Origin: Rana temporaria
Lineage: Eukaryota; Chordata; Amphibia; Anura; Ranidae
NCBI RefSeq assembly: GCF_905171775.1
Contig: NC_053490.1
Coordinates: 9,888,240 to 9,952,239, forward strand
Direction: 5' to 3'
Length of the DNA: 64,000 nt
Translations under genes and position numbers: made by a program
In this document: piece by piece, positions 22,431 to 33,432 of the stretch
How positions within the stretch are numbered: the stretch's first letter is position 1
How the letters are laid out: every line of letters begins with the position of its first letter
The notes under the pieces: model-generated
Told to the model about the DNA's origin: nothing
Seen by the model: the letters and a program-made list of their open reading frames with translations, nothing else
Databases searched by the model: none

Positions 22431-22640
22431 GACAAATCCATATGGTTGTTCTAAGAGACTGAAAGACTTTACTGTAGGGTTCACACAGGACAAAAGCCAT
22501 ATCGTTCTAAATGTCATGATTGTTTTTAGATGTTCATCAGCATTGATCCAACCTCAGAGGACAACAGGAGAGAAATTACTTCAGGGTTCTGGAAGTGACA
22601 ACAACCTTAAATCAAATTCAAGAGAGAAGCAATACATTCT
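22431..22640 (+). pseudogene. Decayed leading zinc fingers of locus 1
   Basis: Across two frames, pieces of C2H2 fingers can be read: PYGCSKRLKDFT, then the linker HTGQKPY, then SKCHDCF shifting into RCSSALIQPQRTTGEK. A frameshift and stops break the array here. The same broken finger, followed by GTTCTG(G/A)AAGTGACAA, is found at locus 2 near 46350-46440. Confidence 0.7.
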
Positions 22641-22690
22641 CTGGATGGTGACAGGTTTTTCTTTCAAAATCTGACCTAACTAAATACCTG

Positions 22691-23563
22691 ATGGAACACA
22701 CAGAAGAGAAGCCTGGTCTGGGTTCTGACTGCATCATAGTGTTTCCAATGCAACCAAACCCTGGACTTGGGGGAGCTCAGACTAAAGTGAAGAGGTATTT
22801 TTGTTCTCTATGTGGCAAAGCTTTCGCAGTAATGTCGCAACTGATCACACACGAGAGGATTCATACAGGGGAGAAGCCATTTCAGTGTGAATGTGGCCAA
22901 GCTTTCACAACCAAGACCAAACTTAGCAGACACCAGAGGGTTCACTCTGAAGAGAAGCTGTATCAGTGTTCTGAATGTAACAGACCTTTTAGAGAGAAGG
23001 GAACCCTTCTTATGCACCAGAGGATTCATACTGGAGACAAGCCCTATAAGTGTGTTACTTGTGGCAAAGCTTTTAAAATTAGGTTTGATCTCATCAATCA
23101 TGAAAGGGTTCACACTGGAGAGAGGCCCTATCAATGCTCCCAATGTGACAAAGCTTTTACACGGAAGTCAAACCTTCTCAGACATCAGACGATTCACACG
23201 ATAGAGAAACCATTTCGATGTTCCGAATGTGGTAAAGCTTTTTTAGAGATGTCAGGACTTATCAAACATAAGAAGGCCCACGCTGGAGGAAAAACATATA
23301 TAGAGAAGCCTTTTCAATGCACTGAATGTGACAAAGCTTTTGCACAGAAGCCACATCTTATCAGACATCATAAGCTTCACACGGGAGAGAAGCCATTTCA
23401 GTGTTCTGAATGTGATAAAGCTTTTATACAGAAGACACATCTTATCACTCACCTTAAAGTTCACACTGGAATACCAGAGGGTTCACCCTCTTCATCCTCA
23501 ACTGCTGAGAATAAACTCTGGGAGAAGGGGGGTATTAAAGGGGTAGAAACGATGCCACTGTGA
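22691..23563 (+). CDS. C2H2 zinc-finger protein, 8 fingers (last exon)
   Basis: The 290-residue frame starts at a true ATG and encodes eight C2H2 fingers from about residue 35 to 270, joined mostly by TGEKP-type linkers. Such proteins bind DNA in the nucleus and usually regulate transcription. No KRAB, SCAN or other effector domain is visible, and any would be on upstream exons outside the recognised sequence. Finger 2 (FQCECGQAF) has CXC instead of CX2C, as if one codon were lost, so it may not bind zinc normally. The linker between fingers 6 and 7 is extended (AGGKTYIEKPF), and that after finger 2 is SEEKL. After finger 8 the protein ends in about 25 residues rich in serine. Upstream fingers are decayed, so the ATG at 22691 may be secondary. 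Expression is not shown. It is a paralog of the locus at 44619. Confidence 0.85.
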   Translation: MEHTEEKPGLGSDCIIVFPMQPNPGLGGAQTKVKRYFCSLCGKAFAVMSQLITHERIHTGEKPFQCECGQAFTTKTKLSRHQRVHSEEKLYQCSECNRPFREKGTLLMHQRIHTGDKPYKCVTCGKAFKIRFDLINHERVHTGERPYQCSQCDKAFTRKSNLLRHQTIHTIEKPFRCSECGKAFLEMSGLIKHKKAHAGGKTYIEKPFQCTECDKAFAQKPHLIRHHKLHTGEKPFQCSECDKAFIQKTHLITHLKVHTGIPEGSPSSSSTAENKLWEKGGIKGVETMPL

Positions 23564-23655
23564 CAGTTTTGGATGTCCGAGTAGTTCCACGTTCCACATC
23601 TCATGCCGTCCAACAAACTACTGGAACGGTACAATGATACTTTGAAAAACACACT

Positions 23656-24385
23656 GGGCCAGATTCAGAGACGAGATACGACGGCGTATCTCCTGATACG
23701 ACCGACCGCACTCAGAGATACAACGGCGTATCTATGCGCATAGTTACGCATAGATATCCCTAAGATCCGACTGGTGTAAGTGTCTTACACCGTCGTATCT
23801 TAGGCTGCATTTTCAGGCTGGCCGCTAGGTGGCGCTTCCGTATGTTTATGCAAGGAATATGCTAATTAGGTAGATACGGCGATTCAGAAACGTATGTTCG
23901 GCCAGCGCAATTTTTTTCCGTCGTTTATGCTAGGCTTTTTTCGGCGTATAGTTACCCCTGTTATATGAGGCGTAGCTAATGTTAAGTATGGCCGTCGTTC
24001 CCGCGCCGAGTTTTGAAATTTTACGTCGTTTGCGTAAGTCGTTCGCGAATAGGGCTGGACGTAATTTACCTTCACGTCGAAAGCAATGACGTTTTGTGGC
24101 GGATTTTCGAGCATGCGCACTGATATTTTTTCACGAACGGCGCATGTGCCGTTTAAAAAAAAACTTAAAAAACGCGGGGTCAAAGCAAATTTAAATAAAA
24201 CACGCCCCCAACATCCCCATTTGAATTAGGCGGGCTTACGCCGGCCCACATATGTTACGCCGCCGTAACATAGGGCGCAAGTTCTTTCTGAATACGGAAC
24301 TTGCACCCAAAGTTACAGCGGCGTAACGTATCTAAGATATGTTACGCCGGCCGGATAGATACGCTCAGGTATCTGAATCCGGCCC
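23656..24385. mobile_element. GATTCAG palindromic MITE
   Basis: The ends GGGCCAGATTCAG and CTGAATCCGGCCC are inverted. CACT precedes the left end and also occurs at the right edge, giving a possible short target duplication. It lies 93 bp after the zinc-finger stop codon. Confidence 0.82.
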
Positions 24386-24394
24386 ACTTGCTAC

Positions 24395-24516
24395 AATTCA
24401 TGAATGTAATGGACAGATGCATTGAGTTTAGTTCTTATGTCCATCAGGCACACATCTAGAGATCCATGGAAAACTTTTCCTTTTGAGATAATTTTTGGAC
24501 ATGCACCAGTGGCAGT
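24395..24516 (+). pseudogene. Gypsy/retrovirus-like integrase fragment
   Basis: The frame reads TDALSLVLMSIRHTSRDPWK followed by TFPFEIIFGHAP. This resembles the end of the retroviral or Gypsy integrase core, where a small R.TP....G..PFEL.FGR.P pattern is usual. Only about 40 codons remain, between a MITE and a hAT element. It is a relic with no function. Confidence 0.5.
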
Positions 24517-24854
24517 GACTAAACCAGTGGTCTCCAAACTTTCTAAACAAAGGCCCGGGTTTAAAGTCCTTCAGATTTCAGGAGGGCCAGATTGTGGCCA
24601 GTGGGAGTGGAAATTTTTCTGGCATCAGTAGGAGTAAACATCACCACATTTGGTATTAGGTTAGAGGAATAGTGCCCAATCGTTGGTATCATAAAGAGGA
24701 ATAGTGCCCTATTATTAGTGTCAGTGGGAGAAATTGTGCTCCATTATTGGTGTTCGATGGCAGACTAGTGTCCTGTATCAATGGGAGGATTAGTGCATCA
24801 AGGGCAGGATAAAATAAAGCAAGGTGCCGCAGTTTGGAGACCCCTGGACTAAAC
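24517..24854. mobile_element. hAT MITE, 322 bp, perfect duplication
   Basis: The ends CAGTGGTCTCCAAACT (24525) and AGTTTGGAGACCCCTG (ending 24846) are flanked by GACTAAAC on both sides (24517-24524, 24847-24854). Confidence 0.92.
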
Positions 24855-25315
24855 TGTGTGTTTTCCGTAATGATTCTCAACTATTATTCATTGATTTTTT
24901 TTTTTTCTTATGAAGCTTTGATGGAACATGTAATTTGTTTGCATCATAAACAAAATAATTTGCATTCCAAAGTGTTTTCTTTATTTTCAGATCTCCACTT
25001 AACACATTGATAATTCTTCCTCTCCAGGTAGAGGTTGAGCTCCACGTTGCAAAGCATCTGCAGACAAGCTTGAGATAAAGCTGGCGATACACTGATTGAA
25101 GCCAGTGTGTGACCATCTCTGCTTGAGAAAAGTTGATCTTTGACTTCTGTCGAAGGGACATATTGGGAAAACATTTCTCTACCGGCGGCTGCAGATCGGT
25201 GTATTCTGACAGGAAAGAGTGCTGCTGTCTGTATACATAGTCCCAACATGGGGGATTCCTTAACCGGATCTGTGTGGATAGAGGAAATGGCCAGAAAAAC
25301 AAAACTAACCATGTA
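24855..25315. other. No gene recognised
   Basis: A - strand frame crosses this stretch but shows no domain. No repeat structure is evident. Confidence 0.4.
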
Positions 25316-26340
25316 TGGCCAGCCAGTGGCGTCACTAGGGTCAGTGTCACCTGGTGTGGTTGGTGTCACCCCCCCCCGGTCACTAAGCAATCCAGGGCAC
25401 TGAGCAGGCTGGTGCAACAGCACAGCTCTCCCCCTGTGTAACACCCCTAATGTACTGTAAGCCTCCCTCCCCCCTGTAATCCCCCTAATGTATCCCCCCC
25501 TGTGCAATTCCCTTCATGTAACCCCCCTGCGATCCCCCTAATGTAACAACCCTGTGCAATCACCCTAATGTAACCACCCCTCCTGTGCAATCCCCCTAAT
25601 GTAACCCCCCTTCTGTGCAATCCCCCTAATGTAACCACCCTTCCTGTGATATCCCCCTAATGTAACCCCCCCTCCTGTGCAATCCCCCTAATGTAACCCC
25701 CCCTCCTGTGCAATCTCCCTAATGTAACCCCCCTCCTGTGCAATCTCCCTAATGTAACTACCCTTCCTGTGCAATCCCCCCCTCCTGTGCAATCTCCCTA
25801 ATGTAACTACCCTTCCTGTTCAATCCCCCTAATGTAACCACCCTTCCTGTGCAATCCACCTAATGTAACCACCCTTCCTGTGCAATCTCCCCAATGTAAC
25901 CACCCCTGCGATCCCCCTAATGTAACCCCCCCCCCTCTCTACATTCACAGCGTGGCTCTATCAACATACATGTCCTTCCTCCCAGGCTCCTCCCTCCAGT
26001 TGTGGATATACTGTCAGAGTGGAAGAGGAGTCCAGGCTGACGAGTGTAATTGCGATAAGCAGCCAGCACCTCTCCCCGCCTGCCTGTCGCAATAATAGGT
26101 GATTGCGAATTCTTGGACACTGGGCTATGGGACTCCTGAGCTGCCTTTCTGCCTCACAATATTGTATCCTCCTCCCTCGACGAACATCACAGGGAGCGAA
26201 AGAGACACAGCAGCTGCCAGCAGAGATACCGGAGTGCGCAGGGGAAGGAGGAAGAGCAGAGAGCCGCGGCGCCTCTCTCAATCCAGTGCCGTGCCGGTGT
26301 TGCCTGAGTGCTCGCCCATCGCTACACCACTGTGGCCAGC
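25316..26340. mobile_element. hAT element, 1009 bp, carrying a minisatellite
   Basis: The left end CAGTGGCGTCACTAG (25324) and right end GCTACACCACTG (ending 26332) are imperfect TIRs. The 8-bp duplication TGGCCAGC at 25316-25323 and 26333-26340 is perfect. About half of the element is the C-rich array at 25435-25940. No transposase is encoded. Confidence 0.88.
25435..25940. repeat. C-rich minisatellite, about 31-33 bp unit
   Basis: Units resemble CCCCCTAATGTAACCACCC then TTCCTGTGCAAT, with about 15 copies of varying length. They lie inside the hAT element. Confidence 0.85.
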
Positions 26341-26459
26341 TGAAGACCATCTGGCCCATGTCTCTGATTGCAAAAAGATTCAGCACTCCAGGCAGGCCAG
26401 ATGAGGAGTCACTGTCCAGTGAAAAAAAACTGCTCCCTATGCTTCCTTACACATACAAC

Positions 26460-26950
26460 TTAAAGTGGAGGTTCACCCAAAAACACAATTTTTAACATTA
26501 GATTGAGGCTCATTTTGTCTAGGGGAATCGGATGTTTTTTTTAAAATCGAAGCAGTACTTACCGTTTTAGAGAGAGATCTTCTCCGCCGCTTCCGGGTAT
26601 GGGCTGCGGGACTGGGCGTTCCTATTTGATTGACAGGCTTCCGACGGTCGCATACATCGCGTCACGATTTTCCGAAAGTAGCCGAACGTCGGTGCACAGG
26701 GGCCGTATAGAGCCGCACCGACGTTCGGCTTCTTTCGGCTACTCGTGAAGCGATGTATGCGACCGTCGGAAGCCTGTCAATCAAATAGGAACGCCCAGTC
26801 CCGAAGACCATACCCGGAAGCGGTGGAGAAGATCGCTCTCTAAAACGGTAAGTACTGCTTCGATTTAAAAAAAAAACACCCGATTCCCCTTGACAAAATG
26901 AGCATGAATCTAATGTTAAAAATTGTTTTTCGGGTGAACTCCCGCTTTAA
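26460..26950. mobile_element. Palindromic TTAA MITE, copy a
   Basis: TTAA at both edges (26460-26463, 26947-26950) encloses an element that is almost one long inverted repeat. The arms start AG(T/C)GG(A)GGTTCACCC and run to a centre near 26705 with ACCGACGTTCGGCT in both orientations. Related copies are at 31071, 40820 and 57910. A TTAA site suggests piggyBac or Kolobok. Confidence 0.85.
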
Positions 26951-27283
26951 GCACAGTTTGCTGCTTAAGTTTTATCTCACGTTAGGAACGTATCTGTAGG
27001 GATGGAAGACCAGTGGATGAAAACTTCAGGATAGGCACAGCTTTTAGTGTAAGAGTAATCAAGTACAAGTAAAACCTTGGTTTGAGAGTAACTTGATTTG
27101 GGAACATTTTGCAAGACAAGCAACATTTTTTTTAAATTTTGACTTGATATCATGGGTCAAGTCCTGGGGGAAAAAAGTGTGGGAACTCCCACCCAAGATT
27201 CACTCCCCCACCAAAAAATAAATAAATGATACGCTCATATGCATGATTACTAAACTGCATGTTTTTTTTTTCAATCCACTGTA
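26951..27283. other. No gene; possible repeat fragment
   Basis: Sequence near 27070-27125 (TTGGTTTGAGAGTAACTTG, GGAACATTTTGCAAGACAAG) looks like a dispersed repeat. No ends are seen. Confidence 0.35.
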
Positions 27284-27887
27284 CCTTAGTAATTTTTTAT
27301 GTTACTGGCCGCTTCCTGTATATGGATTCATCGGGTAGTGTGCGGGTATTCCGTCACTTCCTCGATGCCGCAATGTCTCCTGGGAGCTTTTGGCTGCATT
27401 CACACCTAAGCGACAGCGGCGTTCGCGTGTAGCGGCAGATTTGCCGCGAGTACAAATGTTTCAATTATTTTTTTTTTTCTAAAAGTATTCCCATTGCTGT
27501 CTATGGGAAAACGCGCCTGTCGCGTGAAAAAAAGGGTCCGGGACTTTTTTTCAGGCGACAGGCGTTGCGCGTCTATGAGATGTGAACCATCTCCATAGAC
27601 AGCAATGGGAATTCTCCCCTCTAGCGGCAGAAGCGTCCCGCGTCGGGCGTTTTGTCGCTTAGGTGTGAATGCAGCCTTTGTCATTGTCCCCAGGAGACAT
27701 TGCGGAGATCTGCCGCGAGTTATCACAGGATTTTGAAAGAACTTTAAGCAGACCTCCGCAATGTCTCCTGGGAACAATGACGAAAGCTCCCAGGAGACAT
27801 TGCGGCATCGAGGAAGTGACGGAATACCCGCACACTACCCGATGAATCCATATACAGGAAGCGGCCAGTAACAAAGGATTACTAAGG
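27284..27887. mobile_element. Inverted-repeat MITE (outer) interrupted by an inner MITE
   Basis: The left arm from CCTTAGTAAT through TTACTGGCCGCTTCCTG to AATGTCTCCTGGGAGC is repeated inverted at 27786-27887, and a further partial inverted repeat surrounds 27680-27780. The inner element at 27392-27676 splits the left part. Confidence 0.78.
27390..27679. mobile_element. Inner palindromic MITE, 284 bp
   Basis: The ends GGCTGCATTCACACCTAAGC and its complement ending GTGTGAATGCAGCC are inverted. TTT on each side is consistent with a 3-bp duplication, judged against the uninterrupted inverted arm (GAGCTTTCGTCATTG). Confidence 0.78.
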
Positions 27888-28116
27888 TTCGCCTGCCCCT
27901 GACAGTGACTCGAGCTGGGCATCGCCGCTTAGTGAAGGATTGGCTCGGGCGGCTTGGCTGCTCTAGTCCTGCAAAAGGGAACTGCGTTCCTGCTGTGAAA
28001 AAAGTGCAGGGACGTCGTTCCCGCAGGACTTGAGCCCTGCTTGATATACAGGCAATGTCTTTATATACAAGTAGCATCATGTCACAACTGAGTATAAAAG
28101 AGAAGAAAGGCGCCTC

Positions 28117-28572
28117 TAAAGCCCCGTACAGACGACCGAACATGTCTGCTGAAACTGGTCCGCGGACCAGTTTCAGCAGACATGTTCGGTCGTCTGTACA
28201 GCCGAGCGGACAGGATTCCAGCGTACATTTGCCCGCCGGGCCTTTTTCGAGCTGGCAAATATTTCTAAACATGTTTAGAAACATGCCCGCTGGAATCCTG
28301 TCCGTCGGACATGTTCGGTCGTCTGTACAGACCTACCGTACATGTCCGAGCGGCCGCCATCCCTCGCATGAGTCGAATGACTTCGACGCATGCGTGGAAG
28401 CATTGAACTGCCAGGGCCGCGCACGTCGCCGCCGCGTATCGAGTACGCGCGGATTTCTGTATGATGGTGTGTACAGCCATCATACAGAAATCTCCGGGCA
28501 GACATGTACGCTGAAAACGGTCCGGCGGACCGTTTTCATCGTACATGTTTGCTCGTCTGTACGAGGCCTTAG
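28117..28572. mobile_element. MITE made of stacked palindromes
   Basis: The ends CCCCGTACAGACGA and TCGTCTGTACGAGGCC are inverted. Several internal hairpins occur: a perfect 74-bp palindrome at 28126-28199, one near 28449-28490 (ATTTCTGTATGATGG) and one at 28517-28545 (AAAACGGTCCG). The target duplication is unclear. Confidence 0.75.
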
Positions 28573-28688
28573 TGTAGCAATATGATTACATTTAATAAAA
28601 GGTACAACATTTAGCAACTCGCATGGATGATGATTAAAACAGACACATCCAAGTATGCAGTCATCTGGGGTAAAGCTGTCCACATAGA

Positions 28689-28760
28689 CCATGGGTCTTC
28701 AAACTACGGCCCTCCAGTTGTTCAGGAACTACAATTCCCATCATGCCTAGTCACGTGTAA
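28689..28760. mobile_element. hAT MITE, left half only
   Basis: It starts CATGGGTCTTCAAACTACGG and shares GGCCCTCCAGTTGTTCAGGAAC-type sequence with the element at 15678. No right end follows. Confidence 0.55.
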
Positions 28761-29370
28761 ATGTCAGAGTTTTACAATGTAAAATTTGGGTATACAACCA
28801 CTTTAAAGTAACATACTGTATATAAAAAAACACACATACAGTATATAAAAAAAAAACACATACAATGTTAAAGTCGCCATGTACATGCACATACAAATGT
28901 AGGTGTGGCTACCTACAAAAACAACAACCGCGATGTACATGGTATATATCACTGCACATCCTGGAGTGAGAGAAATAATTCTAGGCCACTCACTCTAAAC
29001 TGATGACTGAACTGTGAATACTTTTTAAAGGCACTATGGATAATTTGGGGTACTGAAGAATGTCACTATTTCACGGGCACGTAAAATTTTAAAAGGCATG
29101 TTTGGTATCTATTTACACGACTCAAACTCATCTTTTATATTCCACCCAAAAAATTGGGTAATGTACTGTGTTTATGCACCCTAATCTTATCGGGTTTGAG
29201 AGAATATTTGCACCGATATCATGGGACATAAAATTATTATTGCAGTTACCACCATTCTCAAAACCAGAGCAGCCAGAATCTGGATCAAGTGTGCAAGGCA
29301 AACAATTGGCTTCCATATTTAATTTTCAAAGCATAACTGAACAAGATGAAGATGGAAGCTGATCGATAGC
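28761..29370. other. No gene recognised
   Basis: The segment includes two copies of ATACAGTATATAAAAAA-like sequence at 28808-28865. No open frame is supported. Confidence 0.4.
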
Positions 29371-30730
29371 CATTCAAAGCTGCTCCAGCTTCTAGTTCTG
29401 AAAAAAAAAAGGTCTGCAAAAATGTGGAATAAACTCCCTCAAGAGGTGGTTCTGGCCAGCTCAGTAAATTGCTTTAACCACTTCCGGACCGCCTCCTGCA
29501 CATATACGTCGGCAGAATGGCACGGCTGGGCACAAGCACGTATATATACGTCCTGTACTTGTACCCAGTCGCGGGCGCGCTCCCGCGACCCGGTCCGAAG
29601 CTCCGGGACCGCGGGTCCCGCGGACCCGATCGCCGCTCGAGTGCGGCGATCGGTCCCCTGAGCTGAAGAACGGGGAGAGCCGTGTGTAAACACGGCTTCC
29701 CCGTGGCGGCGTATCGATCGCGTCATCCCCTTTATAGGGGAGACACGATCGATGACGTCACACCTACAGCCACACCCCCCTACAGTTGTAAACACTCACA
29801 AAGTGAACCCTAACTCCTACAGCGCCCCCTGTGGTTAACTCCCAAACTGCAACTGTCATTTTCACAATAAAGAATGCAATTTAAATGCATTTTTTGCTGT
29901 GAAAATGACAATGCTCCCAAAAATGTGTCAAAATTGTCCGAAATGTCCGCCATAATGTCGCAGTCACGAAAAAAATCGCTGATCGCCGCCATTAGTAGTA
30001 AAAAAAAAAAAAAAAATGCAATAAAAATATCCCCTATTTTGTAAACGCTATAAATTTTGCGCAAACCAACCGATAAACGATTATTGCGATTTTTTTTTAC
30101 CAAAAATAGGTAGAAGACTACGTATCGGCCTAAACTGAGGAAACAAATAAAAATTATATATGTTTTTGGGGGATATTTATTATAGCAAAAATTAAAAATA
30201 TTGCATTTTTTTCAAAATTGTCGCTCTATTTTTGTTTATAGCGCAAAAACTAAAAACCGCAGATGTGATCAAATACCACCAAAAGAAAGCTCTATTTGTG
30301 GGGAAAAAAGGACGCCAATTTTGTTTGGGAGCCACGTCGCACGACCGCGCAATTGTCTGTTAAAGCGACGCAGTCCCGAACTGTAAAAACACCTTGGGTC
30401 TTTAGCCAGCATATTGGTCCGGGGCTTAAGTGGTTAAAAAAAAAGGCCTGGATTCCTTTCCTAAATGTGCATAATATAACTGGGTACTAAACTTTATAGG
30501 TATAATTGATCCACAGAATATCCGATTGCCTCTTGGGGGATCAAGAAGGAATTGTTCCCCTGCTGGAGCAAATTGAATCATGGTTTATTGTTTTTTTTGC
30601 CTCCCGCTGGATCAACTGTGGAAATATATGGAGGTTTTCTATTTGTGTGTGTTTTTGTTTTTTTCTGTGGGCTGAACTAGATGGACTCGTGTCTTCTTTC
30701 AACCAGATTAACTATGTGGGTTTAAGCTAG
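29371..30730 (+). repeat. Dispersed repeat split by TTAA-A copy 5
   Basis: The parts 29371-29473 (ending GTAAATTGCTTTAA) and 30438-30730 join when the TTAA-A copy is removed. The 3' part (TAGATGGACTCGTGTCTTC, AACCAGATTAACTATG) resembles a repeat that I believe is common in frog genomes, but I cannot name its class. Confidence 0.5.
29474..30437 (-). mobile_element. TTAA-A repeat, copy 5
   Basis: A full-length inverted copy between TTAA at 29474-29477 and 30434-30437. The host sequence continues on both sides, so TTAA is the true duplication. Confidence 0.87.
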
Positions 30731-31070
30731 ACTTCAGGCTTAAGATGTGCATTATTCAAAAAAAGGCAAATAATTCTAAAAGAAACAGCAATGTGTAAAA
30801 TGACTATCAAAACTGTAAAACGGGAGTTGGGCGGGGGGCTTGTGGAACCCAGCTTGCCTTGGAGAGCTCTGGAATCTCCTTGTTCAGATCCCCAGATGCT
30901 ATGTGCAAGTTACCCTGTGTCTATTAGGGGCATAGGGTGACCGAGAACCCCCGTCTGATCTGCTCTAATCAGACTCACTGTACAACCACACTGGAATATT
31001 ATGTATATTGTCTCATATCTCGTCTTGTATATTATACTGTTGTAGACTTTACTAGCTCGTTTAAAGCGGG
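30731..31070. other. No gene recognised
   Basis: No repeat or coding structure was recognised. Confidence 0.4.
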
Positions 31071-31584
31071 GGTTCACCCTTAGAGAGCACATTTTCCCCT
31101 TAGATTAATGCTCGTTTTGTCTAGGGGAATCGGCTAGTTGTTTTAAAATATGATCCGTACTTACCGTTTACGAGATGCATCCTCTCCGTCGCTTCCGGGT
31201 ATGGGCTGCGGGAATGGGCGTTCCTTCTTGATTGACAGTCTTCCGAGAGGCTTCCGACGGTCGCATCCATCGCGTCACGATTTTCCGAAAGAAGCCGAAC
31301 GTCGGTGCGCAGGCGCAGTATAGAGCCGCACCGACGTTCGGCTTCTTTCGGCTACGAGTGACGCGATGGATGCGACCGTCGGAAGCCTCTCGGAAGACTG
31401 TCAATCAAGAAGGAACGCCCGCTCCCGAAGACCCATACCCGGAAGCGACGGAGAGGATGCATCTCGAAAACGGGTAAGTAATGCTCATATTTTAAAACAA
31501 ATAGCCGATTCCCCTAGACAAAACGAGCATCCATCTAAGGGGAAAAGAGGAAAAATTAAATAAATGGGTGAACTCCCGCTTTAA
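31071..31584. mobile_element. Palindromic TTAA MITE, copy b
   Basis: TTAA flanks both ends (31071-31074, 31581-31584). The arms start AGCGGGGGTTCACCC and run about 250 bp to a centre near 31320. Frames on both strands give the same peptide string because of the palindrome. Confidence 0.88.
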
Positions 31585-32253
31585 GGTGTGGCTGTATCCC
31601 ATTGTTCTATTGTTTGTCTGCCTTGGGAGAAACCCATTATGGGATGTTTATCTCTCTGTGGATTAGCCGTGAGGGGGGGTATTTCTCCAGCAGCCCCTCC
31701 CAAAGACAGTCTACTGGTGAGAAGTTTGAATACACCTGTCATGCTACTGGTGGAGGTAAAGTCTACCCTGCCCTGTTTAATTATGCAAAGGGGAATTGTC
31801 CCCCGAGTGTATATCTGTGTGCCGTTGTTCAAATAAACAGTTCATGTTCCAGCTTTGCTGCCAAACGAGTCCTGCCTAGTTCTTGGTTGTAATATGTGGC
31901 TCTAATATTCAGACTGGGGGAAGCGGTATATGTTGAAAGTACTCAAGTGGAGTGTGGGATGTTCCATTACAAAAACTATAGTAGCAACCCCACAAAACAT
32001 ATTATCCAACCATGTTCCAACTCAACTCATCCAAGAAAATGTTTCCTACTTACTCTCAATCAGGTGCCTCTTGGAACTCCTTTGTCTTCTGTAGATGTAC
32101 ATTCATTTCAGAACCAGGAGGATCTCATACGAGCACAACACTCTGACAGTGGTAGATTCCACCTTGGGCATCTGAGAGATAGTCAGCAGCCATACAGTTC
32201 AGTCACAGTCTTAGGTCAGCCATACTCAGTGCAAATGTATTTTCTGACGATCT
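31585..32253. other. Unclassified; possibly LTR-derived 3' part
   Basis: The start TGTGGCTGTATCCC and an AATAAA at 31832 followed by CAGTTCATGTTCC recall an LTR R/U5 arrangement. No paired end or duplication was found, so this is only a suggestion. Confidence 0.25.
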
Positions 32254-32953
32254 AGGCCCGGATTCACAAAGATGATACGCCGCGTAAGTTTTAAGATGCG
32301 CCGTCGTATCTCTGCGCGGTATTCTTGAAGCTAGATACGCCTGAAATCTGGCTTCAGCCGACCGATGTAAGTCTTAGTACGCCGTCATATCTTGGGTGCA
32401 TATTTACCGCTAGGCCGCTAGGGGCGCTTTCGTTGATTTACACGTCGAATATGCAAATGACCTAGATACGCCGATTCACAAACGTAGTTCCGTCCGGCGC
32501 ATCTATATACGCCGTTTACGTAAGGCGTCGGTCCGGCGTAACTTTACCCCTCATAAAGCAGGGGTAAGTCATGTTAGGTATGGACGTCGGAACAGCGGCG
32601 TATTTTACGTTGTTTGCGTAAGTCGTCCATGAATGGGCGTAGGTTACGTTCACGTCGACTAAACATTGAGCTGGCGTAACTTAGGGACAAAATTCGATGT
32701 GATACTGAGCATGCGCCGTTTGTAAGGCGTGTCATTTACGAGGGGGTCACGATTCATTAGCATACAACACGCCCCCTACCAGCCTACTTTGAATTAGGTG
32801 GGCTTACACCGGCCCATATACGCTACGCCGCCGTAACTTCGGGCGCAAGTTCTTTCTGAATACACTACTCGCCTGACTAAGTTACGGCTGCGTAGCACAT
32901 ATGAGATGCGCTACGCCCGCCTAAAGATAGGCGCATCTTTCTGAATCTGGCCC
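32254..32953. mobile_element. GATTCAG palindromic MITE
   Basis: The ends GGCCCGGATTCAC and CTGAATCTGGCCCC are inverted. The TACGCCGCCGTAA-type subterminal boxes are present. Confidence 0.82.
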
Positions 32954-33432
32954 CTATCGTCTTCTCCCGACTGGGGCAGCTGTCCTCGCTGGGAGAAGAC
33001 AGTGATAATCGCTATGGCCATTGATAATCTTAAGAGAATCTGGCAGGCTGGTGTGGTACCCAAGTTGATTAAATCTATCAACTTGGTACATCTAGCCTAC
33101 CCTTTAACGGTTTGAATCTCAGCCTGTTCCTGCTGAACTGACCAAGATTTGAATCGTGTATGGCTGGCCTTAGGTGTTTGAGTCACTTCTGCTATATCAC
33201 CAATGGTTTCACTGGTTATCTGCTCCATGACTCCAGTACACCGGGTCATCTTATTCATCATTCGCGATTCCATTTATGAAAAGTTTGCTGTATAAAACAT
33301 AGCCACTCTAGAGATACTAGATGCAGCCAGCAATAGATCACTGTTGGAAGTGATCTCCTGCTGCACAGATGCTTGTGTGGGTCTGAATCTGGTCTCCACT
33401 GACCAGTTCCAGACCCACCAAGAGAAAATAAA
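32954..33432. other. No gene recognised
   Basis: A small inverted repeat (AAGTTGATT-AAATCTATCAACTT, 33062-33083) is present. Nothing else is supported. Confidence 0.4.

Noticed and set aside
31585..31890. LTR call
   Set aside because: AATAAA and a TG start are suggestive, but no matching end or target duplication could be found.
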